64,000 bases of DNA, taken from contig NZ_JAHESF010000031.1 of assembly GCF_018598225.1 (NCBI RefSeq), positions 22,856 to 86,855 on the forward strand, given 5' to 3'. Positions within the stretch are counted from its first letter, which is position 1, and every line of letters starts with the position of its first letter. Below, one piece after another: positions 37,280 to 48,900 of the stretch. The notes under the pieces were generated by a model that had not been told where the DNA came from, made no database searches, and was given only the letters and a program-made list of their open reading frames with translations. A program made the position numbers and the translations under genes. This DNA is from Chryseosolibacter histidinae. GTDB taxonomy: Bacteria; Bacteroidota; Bacteroidia; Cytophagales; Cyclobacteriaceae.

Positions 37280-37348
37280 TCCTTTCCATCCCGGGAAAAT
37301 TTCTCCATTTAGGCTTTAAGATCGGGTGTAAAGTTATTTAATAACCGC

Positions 37349-37356
37349 TACCTTTG
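37349..37356 (+). promoter_or_regulatory. Candidate -7 box of the PorP/SprF-SPOR gene
   Basis: TACCTTTG matches TAnnTTTG exactly, 54 nt before ATG 37411. The -33 element is not evident. Confidence 0.4.
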
Positions 37357-37410
37357 CCCGTTCCAGTTAATTTGACTAATCTGCACATTGCTGAACCACT
37401 ACGCGTTGGA

Positions 37411-39027
37411 ATGAACTCACGATTGAAGCTATTCTGGCTCCTTAAGACGAATATTTTTATTCTTTTTATCGCTTTTTCTGCTTCTGCGCAGGAGAATGTG
37501 ATGTTCTTCGTCAACCCGTACGCCTTTAACCCCTCGTATGCCGGGGTTGAGGGACGCCCGTCTTTTTACCTGACCTACAGGAGGCAATGGATGAATGTGG
37601 AGGGCAGTCCACAGGTAGGAACCCTCAGCTTCCATACCCCGATGAAAAAGTTCGTGAGCATGGGAGCCAGCATCATCAATGATAAACGGGGCCTTTTTAA
37701 CACTACTTCCGGGCTCGTATCAGGCGCTTATACGGTAACGCTGGGCGACTTTAAATCGCTCAGATTTGGCCTTTCCGCGGGCGCTGGCGTGAGCTCGATC
37801 GACTTATCAGCCGTAGACGATGCCAACGATCCGGCCCTTGCCAATGGCACTAATTCGTTCCTGCAGGGAAATGCAGGTATATCACTCCATATCAAGTCAT
37901 TTCATGGGGGTATTGCATTGCCCGCCATTTTTGAGCGCCCTTATGTTTCAGGGGGCACCTCCGCCTTTAAGCCCACGCAGTCTGTAGTGCTTCACGCCTC
38001 AAACCGGTTTTACTGGTACAAGAACAAACACATGCTGGAGCCACACGTGGTTTACCGCCTCAACACCGGAATACCATCACAGCTCGAAGCTGCCCTTGTA
38101 TATCACGTGAACAATGTGGTATGGGCGGGCGCATCTTATAAGCAACATATGGGAAGCTCTGCCTTTGCGGGATTTCATTTCAACAAGGTATTCGGCATAG
38201 GTTATGGCTATACGTTCAAAATGGAGAGCGGAAGTGATCTGAACAGTCCTTCGCATGAGCTGCAGCTCACCTTGCTGCTGGGCGCGAGGCGAAAGGATAT
38301 TCCTTTCTATTCATTTGTGGATACCGATAAGGAAAAACGCCTTCAGCATCATAAGTACACTTCGGCCAGCGAGGCCATTGCCCAGAACAAGGCCAACAAG
38401 CCTGCGGTAAAAGAAGAGCATCCGCCTGTAAAAGAGCAGAATCACCAGGCACGTTTGCCGGAGACGGTGGCCAAAAAGCCCGTGGAGCCAGCCAAGAAAC
38501 CTGCGGAGCAGCCTGTAAAAACAGAAACTACACCGGTGAAGACTCCGGAAAAGAAACCCGAAGTGGTGCAGCAGCCTGTTAAGCAAACGCAGTCGCCGAA
38601 ACCGAAGCTGGGGGAAATGCCTCATGTGCACGATACCCTGCACCCGGCGCACCAGGAGGAAAAAGAAAAGATCGCCAGGCTCGAGACCCACGCTGCGAAC
38701 CCTACCGAGCAGCATGATGAGCATGTAGACTTTCACCCGCATGCCGAACGCCACGAGTTTGTGAAGCGCGGTAACCACAGCGAAGAGCTCGACCTCGGAG
38801 ATTATGTGATCGCCGGCGTATTCCGCTCCAAGATCAACGCCGAACACTTCTCGCAAGGATTGAACGGCCACGGCTTCAAGACCGACCACGGCCACCTTAC
38901 CGAGAAGAACCTGTGGTACGTCTACCTTGCCCACACCGATAACATCGAAAAAGCAAAAGCGGAACGAGACAAGTATCGAAAGATGAAGATCTTCCGCGAT
39001 GCATGGCTGTTAACGGTACACCACTAA
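37411..39027 (+). CDS. PorP/SprF-like outer-membrane protein with C-terminal SPOR domain (copy 1)
   Basis: A 538-residue protein from ATG 37411 (MNSRLKLFWLLKTNIF, signal peptide ending SASAQ). Residues about 28-300 are a PorP/SprF-type barrel (FVNPYAFNPSYAGVEGRPSFYLTYRRQWMNVEGSP, with LNSPSHELQLTLLLG near the end). A Lys/Pro/Glu/His-rich linker covers about 310-450, with runs such as KKPVEPAKKPAEQPVK. A SPOR domain ends the protein (about 460-535, LGDYVIAGVFRSKINAEHFS to AWLLTVHH). SPOR domains bind peptidoglycan stripped of stem peptides, so the fusion could anchor an outer-membrane T9SS partner to the wall; that is inference. The long upstream reading starts at TTG 37354 and lacks a signal peptide, so I reject it. 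The paralogue is at 55796-57103. Confidence 0.88.
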   Translation: MNSRLKLFWLLKTNIFILFIAFSASAQENVMFFVNPYAFNPSYAGVEGRPSFYLTYRRQWMNVEGSPQVGTLSFHTPMKKFVSMGASIINDKRGLFNTTSGLVSGAYTVTLGDFKSLRFGLSAGAGVSSIDLSAVDDANDPALANGTNSFLQGNAGISLHIKSFHGGIALPAIFERPYVSGGTSAFKPTQSVVLHASNRFYWYKNKHMLEPHVVYRLNTGIPSQLEAALVYHVNNVVWAGASYKQHMGSSAFAGFHFNKVFGIGYGYTFKMESGSDLNSPSHELQLTLLLGARRKDIPFYSFVDTDKEKRLQHHKYTSASEAIAQNKANKPAVKEEHPPVKEQNHQARLPETVAKKPVEPAKKPAEQPVKTETTPVKTPEKKPEVVQQPVKQTQSPKPKLGEMPHVHDTLHPAHQEEKEKIARLETHAANPTEQHDEHVDFHPHAERHEFVKRGNHSEELDLGDYVIAGVFRSKINAEHFSQGLNGHGFKTDHGHLTEKNLWYVYLAHTDNIEKAKAERDKYRKMKIFRDAWLLTVHH

Positions 39028-39031
39028 ATTG

Positions 39032-39164
39032 TTGCCAGTTGCCGGTTACCAGTTACCGGTTCGTTTCGGTGTTACGTCATCACGACTGAGTCTTTGATCT
39101 TACAATCGAAGGTCAACCGTTAAATCGTAGCCTGCTCTCAACCGGCAACTGGCAACCGGTAACC
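39032..39164. repeat. TTRCCRG heptamer arrays as inverted pair in a convergent gap
   Basis: 39032-39059 has four units (TTGCCAG, TTGCCGG, TTACCAG, TTACCGG). 39142-39164 has three units of CYGGYAA type, the reverse complement. 39031-39047 and 39140-39156 are perfectly complementary over 17 bp. The array begins 4 nt after one stop and ends 2 nt before the other. About 80 bp between the arms show no ORF. Confidence 0.88.
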
Positions 39165-39166
39165 AT

Positions 39167-40570
39167 TCATTCCTCCGTAATGTGCACATACACATCCTTT
39201 GCCCTCAAAGCTTCTGCCTTTGCCGGTAGCAGCTTCAGCACAGCGTCGTTCCAGGGGTTGTTCACCATGGCCAGGATCTTGAGTCTGGGATAATCGAAGA
39301 TGGCTTCGGGCACCTCCGTGATGTAGTTGTGAGAGATATCGAGCTCTTCAAGGGCCGTAAGCCGCAACAGTGAACCAGGAAACACTTTCAGGTAATTGTT
39401 ATTCACGCGCAGATACCGGAGGCTGCTCATGTTGCCGATCCTTTCCGGTAACGTCCCCAGGCGGTTGTCCCACGCGTAAAGCCCTTCGAGGTGACGCAGC
39501 GTGTCGATATTCTCCGGCAGCGCAACCATATTGTTATGCGAGAGATACAACGTTGCCAGGTTGCTCCACTGGCAGAACGCGGGATCGAGCTGTTCGATGC
39601 GGTTGTGAAAAAGATCGATCTCCTTCAGCGTACGCAGGTTATACGCTCCCTTTGGCACCGATGTGAGCTGATTGCTGTAAAATGAAAGCTGCTCCAGTTT
39701 TTTGAGCTTTCCGATGGCCGCATCAACGCTGGCGATCTTGTTGGAATTGAAGTTCAGCTTTTTGAGGTTCGGGCACTTCCTGACAGAGGCGGGCACATGC
39801 ACGATCTGGTTCTCATGCAGCGAGAGCCGTTCGAGGTACGGATGTTTTTTAATACGGTCTTTTAAAGTAAGCGCATTACGCTGCAGGCTCAGCTCGGTCA
39901 GTTTTTTGTTGTGCCGGGCCCCGTTGGGGAAACGTATGAGTCCGTTCTCTTCCAGGTCGAGCCTGGTAAGCGCTTTGAAGTTCTTGTATGACCGCGGTAA
40001 TCCCGCCGGGTTGCCGTTGGTGATGGTAAGCGAGGTCACCGTGTTGTTGTCCGCCAACCGCAGCGGTTTTTGAGCGTGGTTTTGATAGATATAAATGGCC
40101 TTCAGCCTCGGCAGGGTGTTGAGCTTTTCGGGCAATGCATCCACGGAAGTGCCGATAAGCTCCAGCACCTCGAGCGCTGTACACTTCCAGAGCACCTCCG
40201 GGATCTCACGCTTGTTATAAACACATACTTTAGTGATACCACTGAAATCGGTAACACGAAGCAGACTGTCGGTCACTATGAAATCACGGCCCGGCCGGTA
40301 GATGGTCTTGAAGATAATGGCCTCCTCATAAAGCTTACCCTGCAATGTCATGAGGCTGTCGAACTTCTTTTGCCGCATCGGCTTTCGTTTCAGCTCTGCA
40401 TCGATGTTATCTTGGATCGCGATCAGCTGCAGCGAGTCGGCGGCAGAGCGAAAAACGCGCACCCTTACCTCACCATACAGCTGCCCCTGCGCTTGTATTT
40501 TACCGGAGCAGAAGAAGGTGAGAAAAGTCAAAAAAATGACCGCTGAAAAATGCCGTTTTATTGTCATCAT
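39167..40570 (-). CDS. Exported leucine-rich-repeat protein
   Basis: A 467-residue protein with a signal peptide (MMTIKRHFSAVIFLTFLTFFCSGKIQA). A unique N-terminal region (about 28-150) is followed by some 13 leucine-rich repeats (about 155-450) of the 23-residue bacterial type LxxLxLxxNxLxxLPxxI, such as LEQLSFYSNQLTSVPKGAYN, LATLYLSHNNMVALPENIDT and LRYLRVNNNYLKVFPGS. LRRs are protein- or ligand-binding horseshoes; the partner is unknown. There is no T9SS sorting domain at its short C-terminus (VYVHITEE), so it probably stays periplasmic or outer-membrane associated by another route. Divergent from gyrB, convergent with the SPOR-fusion gene. Two adjacent ATGs (40570, 40567) are equivalent starts. 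Confidence 0.88.
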   Translation of the reverse strand: MMTIKRHFSAVIFLTFLTFFCSGKIQAQGQLYGEVRVRVFRSAADSLQLIAIQDNIDAELKRKPMRQKKFDSLMTLQGKLYEEAIIFKTIYRPGRDFIVTDSLLRVTDFSGITKVCVYNKREIPEVLWKCTALEVLELIGTSVDALPEKLNTLPRLKAIYIYQNHAQKPLRLADNNTVTSLTITNGNPAGLPRSYKNFKALTRLDLEENGLIRFPNGARHNKKLTELSLQRNALTLKDRIKKHPYLERLSLHENQIVHVPASVRKCPNLKKLNFNSNKIASVDAAIGKLKKLEQLSFYSNQLTSVPKGAYNLRTLKEIDLFHNRIEQLDPAFCQWSNLATLYLSHNNMVALPENIDTLRHLEGLYAWDNRLGTLPERIGNMSSLRYLRVNNNYLKVFPGSLLRLTALEELDISHNYITEVPEAIFDYPRLKILAMVNNPWNDAVLKLLPAKAEALRAKDVYVHITEE

Positions 40571-40574
40571 GCAT

Positions 40575-40605
40575 TAAAACTAAGGATTTAGTTAATATCT
40601 GCAAA
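40575..40605 (-). promoter_or_regulatory. Promoter of the LRR gene (TTTG-N19-TAGTTTTA)
   Basis: On the minus strand TTTG (40605-40602) is followed after exactly 19 bp by TAGTTTTA (40582-40575), which matches the Bacteroidota -33/-7 consensus at all positions but the last. The box ends 4 nt before the first ATG, so the transcript would be leaderless or nearly so. Confidence 0.55.
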
Positions 40606-40687
40606 ACGTGTCAGGATCAGTTGAGAAACAGCATAAAATAATTGAGTTTTTTCACTGGAAAAATGCTGTTTAGGCGCTAAAAAGCTT

Positions 40688-40695
40688 TATTTTTG
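40688..40695 (+). promoter_or_regulatory. Candidate -7 box of gyrB, flanked by two AAAGCTTT palindromes
   Basis: TATTTTTG matches TAnnTTTG exactly, 19 nt before the gyrB ATG. The palindrome AAAGCTTT occurs at 40681-40688 and again at 40704-40711, on either side of the box, and could be an operator pair; the latter is inference. Confidence 0.45.
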
Positions 40696-40705
40696 ACGGT
40701 TTTAA

Positions 40706-42670
<1,965 letters not shown>

Positions 42671-42717
42671 TCATGTTGTTGGCCTGTTTTTTTAGACACC
42701 GAATTCAAACAACATGA
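42671..42717 (+). promoter_or_regulatory. Hairpin sequestering the ppk1 start codon
   Basis: TCATGTTGTT (42671-42680), directly after the gyrB stop, is perfectly complementary over 10 bp to AACAACATGA (42708-42717), which contains the ppk1 ATG (42714-42716). The loop is 27 nt and includes a T7 run. In mRNA the start codon would be buried in the stem, so it may restrain ppk1 translation; no ligand domain is visible. Confidence 0.55.
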
Positions 42718-44840
42718 ACGAAACGGTCATTTCAACGGAAAAGATTGCGCAACAGATCATCGAGAGCAATTACGTCAGCCGTGATCTGAGCTGGCTGCAA
42801 TTCAATTACCGTGTGCTGGACCAAGCCAGGCACATCGACCGCAGTATTTTTGACCGGCTGAAATTTCTTTCCATCACAGCTTCCAACCTCGACGAGTTCT
42901 GCACCATCAGGCTCGGAAGCCTTTACAATTACATCGACTACGGCAAAGAGCGCTTTGATTACAACGGCCTGCGCGAAGAACCTTTCCGGAGATTGATGCT
43001 GGCAGAGACCCAGCGGTTCGTGAAGGACCAGAATGAGTACTACGTTAAAAAACTGAAACCGCTCTTTCACAGCAACGGTTTTATCATTGCCGAATACCGC
43101 GACCTGTCAGTGGAAAGCATTCAGCGTGTGAATGATTATTTCTATCACACCATCTTTCCCATGCTCACGCCAATGGTGTTCGATAACTACCACACCTTTC
43201 CGGTGCTGATGAACAACAGGCTGCTGTTTGGCGTGGTGACCAAGAACCCGACCGATCAACAGAACCAGCTCAAGGTGTCGTTTATCCAGGTGCCGCATAA
43301 CCTGCCGCGGTTCTACGAGATCGTGACCGACGACACGATCCAGTTCGTGCCCGTAGAAGACATCATATCGAACAATATCCACCACCTTTTCAGGAACGTG
43401 GAGATCGCCAGCGTGAACCTCTTCCGCATCAACCGGAACGGCGATTTTACGCTGGAAGAAAGTGAGGACATCGAATCAAACTTCCTGGAAGACCTCAAAC
43501 GAAAGCTGAAGACACGCCGGAGCGGAAGGGTGGTGCGGCTGGAAGTGGAAGAGAATCCCGACCCGTGGATGATGCGGTTGCTGAAGATCCAGTGGGACCT
43601 TGACGATAACAACATCTTTTACATCTCGAAAGAGAGCATGGTCGACTTCACGGGCCTGCTCCAGATCGTGAATCACAAGGAGTTCAAGACACGACGCGCA
43701 CACCCGCGCGATCCCATTAAGCCACTGAACTTTCCCGAGCAGGGCACACGCGATCTGTTCGAGGTGCTGAAAGAGCGCGATATTCTCTTACACCATCCGT
43801 ACAATTCCATGGAGCCCGTGCTGGAGTTGCTGGAGAAAGCTGCCGACGATCCTTATGTGCTTTCGATCAAGATCACCATTTACCGGGTGGCGCGTGAGTC
43901 GCGGGTGACGGCTGCGTTGCTGAAGGCGGCGGAGAACGGAAAACACGTGTCTGTGCTGTTCGAGGTGAAAGCGCGTTTTGACGAGGAGAACAACCTTCGC
44001 GAGGCACAGCGCCTGCAGAAAGCAGGATGTTTTGTGATCTACGGTGTCAGCAGCCTGAAGACCCATACGAAGCTGCTGCTCATTGTACGCAAGGAAGACG
44101 ACGACAAGGTTTACCGTTATGTTCACCTGTCCAGTGGCAACTATAACGAATCAACTTCACGGTTTTATGTAGACATCGGTCTGCTCACCACCCGCGAAGG
44201 TTATGCCCAGGACGTTTCAGAATTCTTCAATGTAATTACAGGGCATTCGCAGCCCTCTACATACCGTAACCTGATCACATCGCCGCGTGATATGCGCATT
44301 CAGCTCTGCAACCTGCTGCAGAAAGAAGCCTATAACGCGCGCAACGGTATTCCCGCTGGCATCGTGATCAAGCTCAATTCCTTACAAGATAAAGAATTCA
44401 TCGATGAGATCTACGCAGCCTCCCAGTCAGGTGTGCCCATCAAGCTGATCGTGCGGGGCATGTGCTGCCTTCGCCCGCGCAGAAAAGGACTGAGCGAGAA
44501 CATCGAAGTGATCTCCATCGTGGGCGAATTCCTCGAACACTCGCGCATCTATTATTTTCACAACGCGGGAAATCCCAAGGTTTATATCGGCAGCGCCGAT
44601 GCCATGGTGCGAAGCTTTGACCGCCGCATCGAATCACTGTTCCTGCTCGAGGAAGAGATCCTCAAGAAACAGGCCATCAACAACCTGCGCTACAACCTGA
44701 AAGACAACGTGAACTCTTACATCATGCAGGAAGACGGATCGTACATGGTCAAGGAGCTCAACGGAGAGCAGGCCTTCAACATCCACAAGGAGTTCTACAA
44801 TGTCACGAAAGACATCGTGATGGACGCGAAGCTGTTTTGA
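42714..44840 (+). CDS. ppk1: Polyphosphate kinase 1
   Basis: A 708-residue PPK1, which reversibly transfers the terminal phosphate of ATP to polyphosphate through a phospho-histidine. Domains: N (about 15-120, RDLSWLQFNYRVLDQA), H (about 125-330), then two phospholipase-D-like C domains. His451 in KTHTKLLLIVRK aligns with the phosphorylated His435 of the Escherichia coli enzyme. His609 in EFLEHSRIYYF corresponds to His592. NLDEFCTIRLG and YIGSADAMVRSFDRRIE are further family signatures. The length is normal. It follows gyrB with its start codon inside a potential hairpin. In many bacteria ppx is adjacent; here ppx lies at 58344, beyond the second surface-protein block. Confidence 0.97.
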   Translation: MNETVISTEKIAQQIIESNYVSRDLSWLQFNYRVLDQARHIDRSIFDRLKFLSITASNLDEFCTIRLGSLYNYIDYGKERFDYNGLREEPFRRLMLAETQRFVKDQNEYYVKKLKPLFHSNGFIIAEYRDLSVESIQRVNDYFYHTIFPMLTPMVFDNYHTFPVLMNNRLLFGVVTKNPTDQQNQLKVSFIQVPHNLPRFYEIVTDDTIQFVPVEDIISNNIHHLFRNVEIASVNLFRINRNGDFTLEESEDIESNFLEDLKRKLKTRRSGRVVRLEVEENPDPWMMRLLKIQWDLDDNNIFYISKESMVDFTGLLQIVNHKEFKTRRAHPRDPIKPLNFPEQGTRDLFEVLKERDILLHHPYNSMEPVLELLEKAADDPYVLSIKITIYRVARESRVTAALLKAAENGKHVSVLFEVKARFDEENNLREAQRLQKAGCFVIYGVSSLKTHTKLLLIVRKEDDDKVYRYVHLSSGNYNESTSRFYVDIGLLTTREGYAQDVSEFFNVITGHSQPSTYRNLITSPRDMRIQLCNLLQKEAYNARNGIPAGIVIKLNSLQDKEFIDEIYAASQSGVPIKLIVRGMCCLRPRRKGLSENIEVISIVGEFLEHSRIYYFHNAGNPKVYIGSADAMVRSFDRRIESLFLLEEEILKKQAINNLRYNLKDNVNSYIMQEDGSYMVKELNGEQAFNIHKEFYNVTKDIVMDAKLF

Positions 44841-44901
44841 GCTTCGAAGAACGATGAGTCTATAGAAACGAAGTCTGCTGCTTCGATCACAGCGTAGGTA
44901 G

Positions 44902-44972
44902 GGTCCACAGTCCACGGTCGACAGTCCAAAGCATGAGGTGTATCGCTTAATCGTACCTCGTAAATCGTACCT
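44902..44972. repeat. Two heptamer arrays between ppk1 and sprF copy 2
   Basis: 44902-44929 holds four RGTCSAC-type units (GGTCCAC, AGTCCAC, GGTCGAC, AGTCCAA). 44952-44972 holds three CGTACCT/CGTAAAT units identical in type to 3210-3237. The array ends 6 nt before the stop of the convergent sprF-like gene. 44841-44901 shows nothing distinctive. Confidence 0.82.
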
Positions 44973-44978
44973 CCCAAT

Positions 44979-45929
44979 CTACCGGTAATTATAATACTGA
45001 GGACACTCGGGGTTCTTATGCACGCCGCGGATGATGGAACGGAAATTCAGCATGAACTCGTGGGAGCCGTTGGAGAAGCCGTTGATGTCTGAGCCCGTCC
45101 AGTCGTAAGAGTAGCCGAAGTGGATCTTATCGCTGAGCTTGAGGTCGATGTAAGTGATGAAGGCATCGCCCAGGCGCCACGAGGTACCAACGCTGAACAC
45201 ATCATAAAATATAAAGGCGTTGTTGATGTCGAAGCTCAGTGGCTGACCTTCCTGCGCCCTTACCAGCACCGATGGATTCATCTTCACGCGGTCCATGCGG
45301 TCGATGGGAAAAACAGCACCACCCCTGATGAAGTAGTAACGCGCTTCGCGGATCTCCGAGAGGAAGTTCTCCGCCGTGGTGGCCACTTTGTTGTTGAGGA
45401 TGAATGGCACGGAGAAGCCCAGGAAATAATTCTTCTTACTGAAAAAGACACCTGCGCCGAAGTTGGGTTTGATGTCGTTGACAATATTGTGGAAGGCGGC
45501 ATCGTCCGGATTGTTGAGGTCGAGCTTGCTGAAGTCAGCGCCCAGCAGGTTGATGCCCGCCTGCAAGCCCATGGACAGCGTAGCCTCCTGCAGGTGGATG
45601 CGGTACGCGTAACTTCCGTAAATATGGTTGTTCCTGTAACTTCCGATCTCGTCGTGATTCACCATAAGGCCTACACCCACCTTGTTTCTCATGAGCGAAG
45701 TATGCGAGCTGAAGTTGAATGTTTTCGGCGCACCCGGAAAGTTCACCCACTGGTTCCTGTACATGGCGGTGGCGCTGAGCTGAACGTTGCTTCCCGCATA
45801 GGCAGGATTGATGACCAGCTCGTTAAAATAGTACTGCGTGAAAACAGGGTACTGCTGTGCCATGCTCACGGTAAAAGACCCTGACAACAGTACCGCCACC
45901 CAAAAAATCCTCATATAAACTTTTGCCAT
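44979..45929 (-). CDS. sprF: PorP/SprF-family outer-membrane protein (partner of giant adhesin 2)
   Basis: A 316-residue protein with a signal peptide ending TVSMAQQ and the same landmarks as the copy at 36241: FTQYYFNELVINPAYAGSN, MYRNQWVNFPGAPKTFNFSSHT, VLVRAQEGQPLSFDIN and GYSYDWTGSDINGFSNGSHEFMLNF. It starts 7 nt after the stop of giant adhesin 2, the same spacing as in copy 1. It is therefore the likely dedicated secretion partner of that adhesin. The order of motifs and the length agree with a full-length family member. Confidence 0.92.
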   Translation of the reverse strand: MAKVYMRIFWVAVLLSGSFTVSMAQQYPVFTQYYFNELVINPAYAGSNVQLSATAMYRNQWVNFPGAPKTFNFSSHTSLMRNKVGVGLMVNHDEIGSYRNNHIYGSYAYRIHLQEATLSMGLQAGINLLGADFSKLDLNNPDDAAFHNIVNDIKPNFGAGVFFSKKNYFLGFSVPFILNNKVATTAENFLSEIREARYYFIRGGAVFPIDRMDRVKMNPSVLVRAQEGQPLSFDINNAFIFYDVFSVGTSWRLGDAFITYIDLKLSDKIHFGYSYDWTGSDINGFSNGSHEFMLNFRSIIRGVHKNPECPQYYNYR

Positions 45930-45936
45930 GGTATTA

Positions 45937-48900
45937 TCAGTTTACAACCTCCAGGTATCCCGCCATTGGCTTGGAGCCGTCGCGTTTGTCAATGATGTAG
46001 AAGTAAGTGCCGTCAGGGAGGTTATTTCCCATCAGGCTGAGCCCCTTGTTGGATTTCCCATCGAAGTAGGTCTCTATGTTGTCGTATCCTGTTGCCTCGT
46101 ATACCAGCGTTCCCGCGCGGTTAAAGATCTTCACCAGGTTATTGGGGAACTCATCGATGCAGCTGATCAGGAAGATGTCGTTCTTGCTGTCGATGTTCCG
46201 CGATACGCCATTGAAGGGACGGATCTCCGTTTTCACTTCAATGTCTTTTGTAGTAGCGCATCCCAGCACGGAGGTCACCGTCACGGAATAGTATCCGGCG
46301 GGGATGTCCTGGATGCTGGGCTCGGCAACCGTGATACCGTTTCCGGTCCAGATCACACTCGCGATATCGGTATCGTTCAGCATATAGATCGCCAGGAAGC
46401 CATTCTCCTGTCCGCAGGTGGCCGCCGTTGCCCTGAAATCGAAGTCAGGATAAACGGGCGCCTCGATAATATCCCCGTTCGCAGGGCCTGAGATACAACC
46501 CGTGAGGCGGCTCGTAGCCGAAACGTAGTACCGGCCTTCGCTCAGGTTGCTGTAGATCTCTCCCTTATAACGCGCAGAAGTGGTGTCGGCCGGTGTGCCC
46601 GGATCGGTTGGATACCAGTGGAAAATGAAATCACCGGTGTTTCCATTCACAGAGGCCGCCAGCGCTCCGTTATCAGCCGCGCAGCTGGTTACGTTGGAGA
46701 TCAGCTCCACCTGTGGGATCGGTATCGGAACGGTAGCTTTGTCTATCGCAACGGTGGCGGTACTGGAACATCCTGTAACGATGTGGGTCGCTGCCACGGT
46801 ATAGGTGGTGGCTGCCAGGTTGCCGGCTTCGGCTCCGCTGAACAGGGGCGTGCCCGCGGGAGGGTTCCCCAGGTACCAGTCGAAATCATAGTTCACAATG
46901 TCGCCGTTCACGGTAGCCCTGGCAACACCGTCGGGTCTTGCAGGATCGCAGAGGGTCAGCGGCGCAAGGGCAGTGGCCGACACCACCGGATAGATCCTGC
47001 CATCATCAATGGTTACCGTTACTACAGGCGATTGGCAGAAAGAATCCAGATTGTCTACCGCCACCACGGTATAGTTTCCGATCGCCAGATTGTTCACACC
47101 TTTTCCGGTGTAGTCGCCGGGTACTGTCACGGTGTTTCCGATGTCCCAGCTATAGGTATAGTCGAAGCTGCTCCCGCTGGTCACAGTGGCGAACACGGCA
47201 CCGTCATCCGCAGAGCAGAAAGTAACCGGTGCCGCCGAAGCAGTGATGTTTACAGGCGCAACTTCCAGGGGAAGCGTATAGGTCTCTCTGATGGTACAAT
47301 GATTCAGGTTGTTGATCGCTTCCACGGTGTAGGTGATGGACGTTTGCCCTGCGGGGATGCTGATGCCTGTAAATGCAGGGCCCGCGAACTGCACGGGGCC
47401 ACTGGCGGAGGTACCCGCATACCAGTTGTAAGAATACGTAGTGCCTGCTACGCCACCGTAAGCGTTGACCACAAGCTGTCCCTGAACGTTTGCGGGTTTC
47501 AGGCATCGCGTTGGTTTGGTGAAGCCTGTCAGGACAACGTTGATGGTGCCCTTGGTTTTATCGGCGATCTCGAAGGCCACCATCGCGGAAGCACAGTTCA
47601 GGCCTGCGGTACCTGCGTTCTTGGTTGCCATCACATAATAAGTACCTGCCGTAAGACCGTTGATGCTGCTGGTGGTATTGGGTGCACCGGCATTGGGCAA
47701 TATATTCTGGCTGGCATCGTACCATGCAAAAGTGTAGCTCGTTACCGGAACGGTACCTGTGCCTTCGCTGATGTTGGATACCGAGGCTGCGCCGCCGTTC
47801 ATCAGATCGCAGAACGTGACATCGGTGATGGCGATGCTGGCCGCCGGAATGGAGATCACCGGTGGATTATTCAGGATCTGTATCGTGGCAACGGAAGGAC
47901 ATTGCGTAGCCCGGTTGGTCACTTCCACGGTGAATAGACCAGCGGGAAGTCCCGATGCTACAGCCCCACCGTTAGCGGTGCTTCCTCCTGTACCTGTACC
48001 GAGCAGGGGTGAGGTGGCATCAGCGCCTTCGTGCCATGCGTAATCATAATCACTTTCGGGAGCGACGCCATCGATGTTGAGCTCGATCCTGCCGCTGCCG
48101 GTAGTGCCTGTACAGTTCATATTGGCATCGACCAATGTTGTAGCGATAACAGGGTATGTAACATCATGTTTGATCTCCACGATCAGCGGCACCGAGGGAC
48201 AGTTGCCCAGCAGCGGGTTGTTCTCCACGGCAACGATGGTATAGAAGCCTGGCATTAAACCGCTGAGTGTGTAGTTGGCGGTGCCGTCTCCGTTCAATAT
48301 TCCTGCCGCCCCGGGCCTGGATTCAATCAGTGTGCCTGACGTGCCACGTCCCGCGTAAAAGTTCACGATGTAATCGCCAACCGAGAAGCTTATCGGAGGC
48401 GGCCCGGGAATGACGGCATCGGTGGGCTCGAGCTGCACCGTGAGGTCACCTTCATTTTTCGGCGAGCAGGTAGTGGCGGGGTTGGCCGACACGAGCGTGA
48501 GTGACTGCGCGCTTGCAAAAGGAAGCTCAAATGCTTCCGTCACCGAACAGCCCGTGTTGAGGTTTGTGGCGCGGATGGTATACAGCGCGCTGGTCAGCTG
48601 AACCTGCTTCGAAATGGTAACGCCTGTCTCGGTAGCGAATGGTGTAGTGTCTGCGTTCCTGAACCACTCGATCGTGAAGCCTAGCGTATTGCCTGCGGCA
48701 GATACTTTTACCTCCAGCTCCCCGTCGTTGGCGTTACAATCTGTGGGCAGTTTAGGGACGCTGTTTTGCACGATGGTGGTAACCGGTGTAACATCGGTTA
48801 CAGTGGCTGTGATCGGCGCTGTGGTACAATGCTTCGTTTTGTGTACGGCCCTCACTGTGTAAGTTCCTGCGGTGAGGCCGTCAAGCACATGATCCGTATC

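Noticed and set aside
37354..37410. TTG start of the PorP/SprF-SPOR gene
   Set aside because: It overlaps the candidate promoter box and puts residues in front of a complete signal peptide that starts at ATG 37411.
46618..47937. Long plus-strand reading frame (439 codons) opposite the second giant adhesin gene
   Set aside because: It is antisense to a clearly coding, domain-rich frame, has no signal peptide or recognisable domain, and results from the biased composition of the repeats.
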